Source: an uncultured Bradyrhizobium sp.
GTDB lineage: Bacteria; Pseudomonadota; Alphaproteobacteria; Rhizobiales; Xanthobacteraceae
Direction of reading: 5' to 3'
NCBI RefSeq assembly: GCF_936928535.1
Contig: NZ_CAKZHY010000098.1
Span: 62,001-126,000, forward strand
DNA: 64,000 nucleotides
Each line of letters starts with the position of its first letter. Position 1 is the stretch's first letter. The notes beneath the pieces were generated by a model. It was not told where the DNA came from. It did no database searches and was given only the letters and a program-made list of their open reading frames with translations. Below, piece after piece: positions 60,418 to 64,000 of the stretch. The translations under genes and the position numbers were made by a program.

Positions 60418-61422
60418 ATGAAGCGTTTGCAGGCTGCGATCGTAACCCTGATGCTCGGATTGCCGGTGTCACCGGCAGTTGCGGGCGAGGCGGTCAATCT
60501 GATCCTGAACTGGACGCCGACGGCCGATCATTCGCCGTTCTACTATGCCAAGGCGCAAGGCTGGTACGAGAAAGCAGGCATCGACCTCACCATCGAGGTC
60601 GGCAAAGGCTCCGGCGTTTCGGCCGCCAAGGTCGGCTCCGGCGGCTCGCCGTTCGGCGTCGCCGATCTCGCCACCATGCTGGTCGCCAAGAGCAAGGGCG
60701 CCGATGACGTCGCGCTGATGAGCATCTACGCGAATACGGGCCAGACCTTCTATTGGCTGAAGAGCTACGGCGTGAACGGTGCGAAGGACTTTGCAGGCCA
60801 CAAGATCGGCAACCCGCCCGGCGATGCCTCGCGGGTGATGTGGCCGGCGTTCGCGAAGGCGGCTGGCCTCGCGCCCGACTCCGTCAGCTTCGTCAATATC
60901 GGGCCGACCGCGAAGATCGCGGCGTTGAAGAGCCACACGGTCGACATCATCAGCGACTTCTACAACGAGCACGATCTGAAGGTGATCGAGTTCGGGCAGG
61001 ACCTCGGCTACGTCAATTGGAAGGACATCGGCCTCAACCCTTACGGCAACTCGCTGATCGTCAACGGCGCGTACCTGCAGAAGAATCCCAAGCTCGTCGA
61101 GGATTTCGTACGCATCTCGCAAAAGGCCTTTGCCGCCTGCGTCGCCGACGTCGCGCCGTGCCTAAAGGCGCTGCTCGACCAGGTCTCCGGCCTCGACAAG
61201 GAAAACCAGGAACGCCAGTGGGAGCGCATCAAGTATCTGATGACGGACGAGTTCACCACGAGCAAGGGTCTGGGCTGGATCGACGGCGAGCGGATGAAGA
61301 AGGACTACGACCTGGTCCAGACCTATCTCGGCATGGAGAAGCCGTTCGACGTGACGACCGCGTTCACGACCAAGATGCTGGATCCCAGCATCAAGATGGA
61401 TGCGAGCAAGGTGAAGAAGTAG
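60418..61422 (+). CDS. ABC transporter substrate-binding protein (NMT1/THI5-like)
   Basis: 334 residues: signal peptide (about 1-21), then LILNWTPTADHSPFYYAKAQ, the NMT1/THI5-like opening, GVADLATMLVAKSKG and NPYGNSLIVNG. This family binds thiamine-pyrimidine precursors, riboflavin, nitrate or alkanesulfonates. GAGGAG lies before ATG 60418. It is divergent from tetR and supplies the periplasmic component for the permease/ATPase encoded on the other strand. Confidence 0.9.
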   Translation: MKRLQAAIVTLMLGLPVSPAVAGEAVNLILNWTPTADHSPFYYAKAQGWYEKAGIDLTIEVGKGSGVSAAKVGSGGSPFGVADLATMLVAKSKGADDVALMSIYANTGQTFYWLKSYGVNGAKDFAGHKIGNPPGDASRVMWPAFAKAAGLAPDSVSFVNIGPTAKIAALKSHTVDIISDFYNEHDLKVIEFGQDLGYVNWKDIGLNPYGNSLIVNGAYLQKNPKLVEDFVRISQKAFAACVADVAPCLKALLDQVSGLDKENQERQWERIKYLMTDEFTTSKGLGWIDGERMKKDYDLVQTYLGMEKPFDVTTAFTTKMLDPSIKMDASKVKK

Positions 61423-61476
61423 GGGCTCGCTTTCGCCTCGTCATTGCGAGCGGAGCGCTACTCTTACTCCCGTCAC

Positions 61477-61607
61477 CCTGAGGTGGCCGCTTCTTCAGCG
61501 GCCCTCGAAGGGCGACGGCCCGGCTGTTTCCGCGCGGCTGCATCGGGGCCGTTCATCCTTCGAGGCTGCCCATGGGACGCGTTGCGTCCCATGCCTCGCA
61601 CCTCAGG
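61477..61607. repeat. Intergenic composite repeat with outer CCTGAGGTG inverted arms
   Basis: CCTGAGGTG (61477-61485) is matched by CACCTCAGG (61599-61607). Inside lies CATGGGACGC-GTT-GCGTCCCATG (61571-61593), plus TCGAAGG and CCTTCGA. This is a dispersed rhizobial repeat type; no gene is seen between 61423 and 61742 apart from the min promoter. Confidence 0.7.
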
Positions 61608-61675
61608 ATGACGGGGCGGCCAATGCCGCAGCTCCAGGGCGCTGCCCCGCCCTACCCACGTAACTCCCCGGAGAA

Positions 61676-61715
61676 TTAACCAGCCGTTAACCATATCGGC
61701 CGCATCGTTAACCAT
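61676..61715 (+). promoter_or_regulatory. CtrA-type binding region upstream of minCDE
   Basis: TTAACCAGCCGTTAAC (61676-61691) is an exact TTAA-N7-TTAAC CtrA box, and TTAACCAT occurs at 61687-61694 and again at 61708-61715, two helical turns apart. A GAGTC (CcrM-type GANTC) site lies between these and the minC ATG. CtrA control of min genes is known in Sinorhizobium. Confidence 0.75.
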
Positions 61716-61742
61716 TCAATAACAGGGAACGAGTCGGCCGCC

Positions 61743-62441
61743 ATGGAGGCTGCAGCAAAAGTCCAACGCCAAATGGTGCGCCTGCGCGGGCGCTCCTACG
61801 TGGCCTTCGTCTTCGTGCCGACGGTTCCGATCCAGGACTGGCTCCAGGAGATCGACACCACCATCGCGCGCTCGCCGGGCTTTTTCGCCGGCCGGCCCGT
61901 CGTCATCGATCTGTCCTCGGTCGATCTTAGCCAGTCGGGCATCGGCCATCTGCTCACCAGCCTGCAGGACCGCAACATCCGCGTGCTCGGCATCGAGGGC
62001 GTGGAGGAGGCAAGGCTGAGCCCGTCGATGCCGCCGCTGCTCTCGGGCGGGCGCAGCTGCGTGATCGAGCCGACCGCGCCGAAGAAGCCGGAGGCCAAGG
62101 CCGAAACCAAGCCGACCTCGCTGCTGCTCGAGAGCCCGGTGCGCTCCGGCCAGACCGTGATCTTCCCCGAAGGCGACGTCACCATTCTGGGCTCGGTCGG
62201 CTCCGGCGCGGAGGTCGTCGCCGGCGGCTCCATCCACATCTACGGCGCGCTGCGCGGCCGTGCCATGGCGGGCGTGAACGGACACACGAGCGCGCGGATC
62301 TATTGCCAGAAGATCGAGGCCGAACTGCTTGCAATCGATGGATTTTATCAGACTGCCGACGACATCGACAGCGCCTTGCGCGGCCGGCCGGCCCAGGCCT
62401 TCCTGCAAGGCAACACCATGCGAATTACCGCGCTGAACTGA
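61743..62441 (+). CDS. minC: Septum site-determining protein MinC
   Basis: 232 residues. N-terminal domain (about 1-105) with a typical SpoIIAA-like fold (VVIDLSSVDLSQSGIGHLL); C-terminal beta-helix domain (about 130-232) with GQTVIFPEGDVTILGSVGSG, HIYGALRGRAMAG and RIYCQKIEAELLAIDGFYQT. It inhibits FtsZ polymerisation at cell poles with MinD. First gene of minCDE, with 19 bases to minD. Confidence 0.95.
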   Translation: MEAAAKVQRQMVRLRGRSYVAFVFVPTVPIQDWLQEIDTTIARSPGFFAGRPVVIDLSSVDLSQSGIGHLLTSLQDRNIRVLGIEGVEEARLSPSMPPLLSGGRSCVIEPTAPKKPEAKAETKPTSLLLESPVRSGQTVIFPEGDVTILGSVGSGAEVVAGGSIHIYGALRGRAMAGVNGHTSARIYCQKIEAELLAIDGFYQTADDIDSALRGRPAQAFLQGNTMRITALN

Positions 62442-62460
62442 CCAGAAGGAGATATTTCAA

Positions 62461-63276
62461 ATGGCCAAGGTACTGGTCGTGACATCAGGCAAGGGCGGCG
62501 TCGGCAAGACGACCACGACCGCTGCATTGGGGGCTGCGCTGGCGCAACGCGGCGACAAGGTCGTCGTCGTCGATTTCGACGTCGGCTTGCGCAACCTCGA
62601 CCTCGTGATGGGCGCCGAACGCCGCGTGGTGTTCGACCTCATCAACGTGGTGCAGGGCGTCGCAAAGCTGCCGCAGGCGCTGATCAAGGACAAGCGGCTG
62701 GAGAACCTCTGGCTTCTGCCGGCCTCGCAGACCCGCGACAAGGACGCTCTGACCGAGGAGGGGGTCGGCAAGGTCATTTCCGATTTGCGCAGCCGGTTCG
62801 ACTGGGTGATCTGCGACAGCCCGGCCGGCATCGAGCGCGGCGCCTCCATGGCGATGCGCTTTGCTGACGAGGCCGTGATCGTCACCAACCCGGAAGTGTC
62901 ATCGGTGCGCGATTCCGACCGCATCATCGGCATGCTCGATTCCAAGACGGTGCGGGCCGAGAAGGGCGAGCGCGTCGAGAAGCACATTCTCATCACCCGC
63001 TACGACGCCTCGCGCGCCGCGCGCGGCGAGATGCTGACCATCGACGACATCCTGGAAATCCTCGCAACGCCCTTGCTCGGCATCATTCCCGAGAGCCAGG
63101 ATGTACTGAAGGCCTCCAATGTCGGCACGCCGGTGACGCTGTCGAACGCCGAAGGCGCGCCGGCGCGGGCCTATATCGACGCGGCACGCAGGCTGTGCGG
63201 CGAGACCATCGCCATGCAGGTGCCGACCGAGCGCAAGGGCTTCATGGATCGACTGTTGCGACGGAGGGCTGCATGA
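62461..63276 (+). CDS. minD: Septum site-determining ATPase MinD
   Basis: 271 residues: deviant Walker A KGGVGKTTT (11-19), switch regions VVDFDVGLRNLDLVMG and ICDSPAGIERGA, and a C-terminal amphipathic membrane-targeting helix (GFMDRLLRRRAA). It recruits MinC to the membrane and oscillates under MinE. AGGAGATATTTCAA precedes the ATG. Confidence 0.97.
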   Translation: MAKVLVVTSGKGGVGKTTTTAALGAALAQRGDKVVVVDFDVGLRNLDLVMGAERRVVFDLINVVQGVAKLPQALIKDKRLENLWLLPASQTRDKDALTEEGVGKVISDLRSRFDWVICDSPAGIERGASMAMRFADEAVIVTNPEVSSVRDSDRIIGMLDSKTVRAEKGERVEKHILITRYDASRAARGEMLTIDDILEILATPLLGIIPESQDVLKASNVGTPVTLSNAEGAPARAYIDAARRLCGETIAMQVPTERKGFMDRLLRRRAA

Positions 63277-63554
63277 GCATGGGTCTGCTCCGGCTTCTCC
63301 GCGGCAACAAGGCGTCCGCACCCGTCGCTCGCGAACGGTTGCAGATCCTGTTGGCCCACGAACGCGGAATGCGCGGCCAGCCCGATCTGCTCGGTGTGCT
63401 GCGTGAGGAAATTTTGGCTGTCGTCTCCAAGCACGTGATGCTCGATCCGACCAAGGTGATCGTGCGGCTCGAGCGCGGCGACGAGGTCTCGACGTTGGAG
63501 GTCGATATCGAGGTGCCCAACGATTTCGAGCGCAAGAAAGTGGCGGTCGGGTAG
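63273..63554 (+). CDS. minE: Cell division topological specificity factor MinE
   Basis: 93 residues: N-terminal membrane and MinD-interacting helix (GLLRLLRGNKASAPVARERL then QILLAHER) and a C-terminal topological specificity domain (VIVRLERGDEVSTLEVDIEV). The ATG overlaps the minD stop (ATGA), coupling translation. Stimulates MinD ATPase. Confidence 0.95.
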   Translation: MSMGLLRLLRGNKASAPVARERLQILLAHERGMRGQPDLLGVLREEILAVVSKHVMLDPTKVIVRLERGDEVSTLEVDIEVPNDFERKKVAVG

Positions 63555-63595
63555 GGGTGCCCGACCGACGCCGCTCCCGAATTTGGGGTGGGTGA

Positions 63596-63629
63596 AAAGG
63601 CGGTCCGCTGGGCACAGCGGGCCGCCTTT
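63596..63629 (+). terminator. Terminator after minE
   Basis: AAGGCGGTCCGCTG pairs with CAGCGGGCCGCCTT around GGCA, with one G-T wobble and AAA/TTT at the ends (63596-63629). Confidence 0.75.
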
Positions 63630-63734
63630 GTCGTTTGCAGACGAGCGGAACGAGATGCGCCATCAGATCGTTGTCAGCGAGCCGCGGAGCGCCGAGCCGG
63701 GCGCCGCGGTGTCCTTCATAATTGGAGAGCGCCC

Positions 63735-63920
63735 ATGATGTCCGAGGTCCAGGTTCACACCGTCGCCCGGCAGATGCTGGAACAGCATGGTTTCGAGGCG
63801 ATCGCGAAGGCTGCCGAACAGGCGCGGGCCTGCGAAGGGCGCGGGGAGGCTGACGAGGCCAAGGAATGGCGTCACATCGCCGATGCCATGAAAATCATGC
63901 GCGGCCCGGCGCACAGCTGA
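63735..63920 (+). CDS. Small hypothetical protein
   Basis: 61 residues, helical: VHTVARQMLEQHGFEAIAKA and EADEAKEWRHIADAMKIMRG. GGAGAG lies five bases before ATG 63735; a second ATG follows immediately. Rhizobial genomes carry many such short helical proteins; no family named. Confidence 0.6.
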   Translation: MMSEVQVHTVARQMLEQHGFEAIAKAAEQARACEGRGEADEAKEWRHIADAMKIMRGPAHS

Positions 63921-63926
63921 GCATCG

Positions 63927-64000
63927 TCAGCTCTTTTCGGTTCCATCCTTGATCATGTCGAGGGCGCGGCTCGCCAGCGTCTCGACGACGAACGGTTTTG
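63927..64000 (-). CDS. Response regulator, C-terminal end (truncated by window edge)
   Basis: The last 23 codons read KPFVVETLASRALDMIKDG then TEKS and TGA (63927-63929). Lys-Pro-Phe followed by an amphipathic helix is the hallmark end of a CheY-like receiver domain (conserved Lys-Pro before alpha-5). The rest lies beyond the window. Confidence 0.7.
   Translation of the reverse strand, partial: KPFVVETLASRALDMIKDGTEKS

Noticed and set aside
1..64000. tRNA, rRNA, CRISPR array or intact insertion sequence
   Set aside because: No cloverleaf, direct-repeat array, transposase or terminal inverted repeat with target duplication could be recognised by reading both strands; a tRNAscan or IS search was not possible.

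Overview
The window is high-GC alphaproteobacterial DNA and reads most like a Bradyrhizobium or close relative. The evidence is a eukaryotic-type glutamine synthetase (GlnII) with a divergent GstI-like gene, FixK/FNR-type boxes, a CtrA-type site before minCDE, DUF2336/PilZ/HD-GYP genes, and several intergenic palindromic repeats of the kind scattered through Bradyrhizobiaceae chromosomes. No species call, rRNA, tRNA, CRISPR array or intact insertion sequence could be made. This is inference from gene content; no database was searched.

Layout: 1-8 kb holds the end of an NADP-malic enzyme, DoxX, a DHFR-like reductase, a NodB-type deacetylase, a periplasmic glutathione peroxidase, an L,D-transpeptidase, CreA and small secreted proteins. 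8-15 kb holds a MocR regulator divergent from a pyridoxamine-oxidase-like gene, an M20 deacylase, and a complete three-gene tryptophan-to-anthranilate cluster (formamidase, kynA, kynU). 15-25 kb is mixed: thioesterase, GNAT, DUF2161 nuclease-like protein, two GrlR-like proteins (one with two domains), SDR, SGNH hydrolase, tyrosine phosphatase, MliC, and the gstI-glnII pair with a sigma-54 promoter.

25-35 kb is the most accessory part. An arylsulfatase, a small membrane ORF and an octaheme cytochrome/TPR protein form a probable minus-strand operon. The intergenic region before the sulfatase carries two perfect FixK/FNR boxes, and a third lies before an outer-membrane protein 0.6 kb further on. 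Beyond them sits an aerolysin-like beta-pore-forming candidate, divergent from an unrecognised winged-helix regulator.

36-55 kb holds an ABC-F protein, an AT-richer TPR membrane protein, a lactonase-like MBL protein, asparaginase, PsiF, a dienelactone-hydrolase-like protein beside a nitroreductase remnant, a DUF2336-PilZ-HD-GYP operon, an AraC regulator, a chemoreceptor, a DUF2778 transpeptidase-like protein with an SMI1/KNR4 neighbour, and a tannase/feruloyl-esterase divergent from a MarR regulator with a palindromic operator between them. 55-61 kb is one catabolic transport locus: a TetR-led minus-strand operon (permease, epimerase, GNAT, DHDPS-like aldolase, ATPase) divergent from its binding-protein gene, with two related palindromes at both promoters. 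61.7-63.6 kb is minCDE with a CtrA-type promoter. The window ends in the tail of a response regulator.
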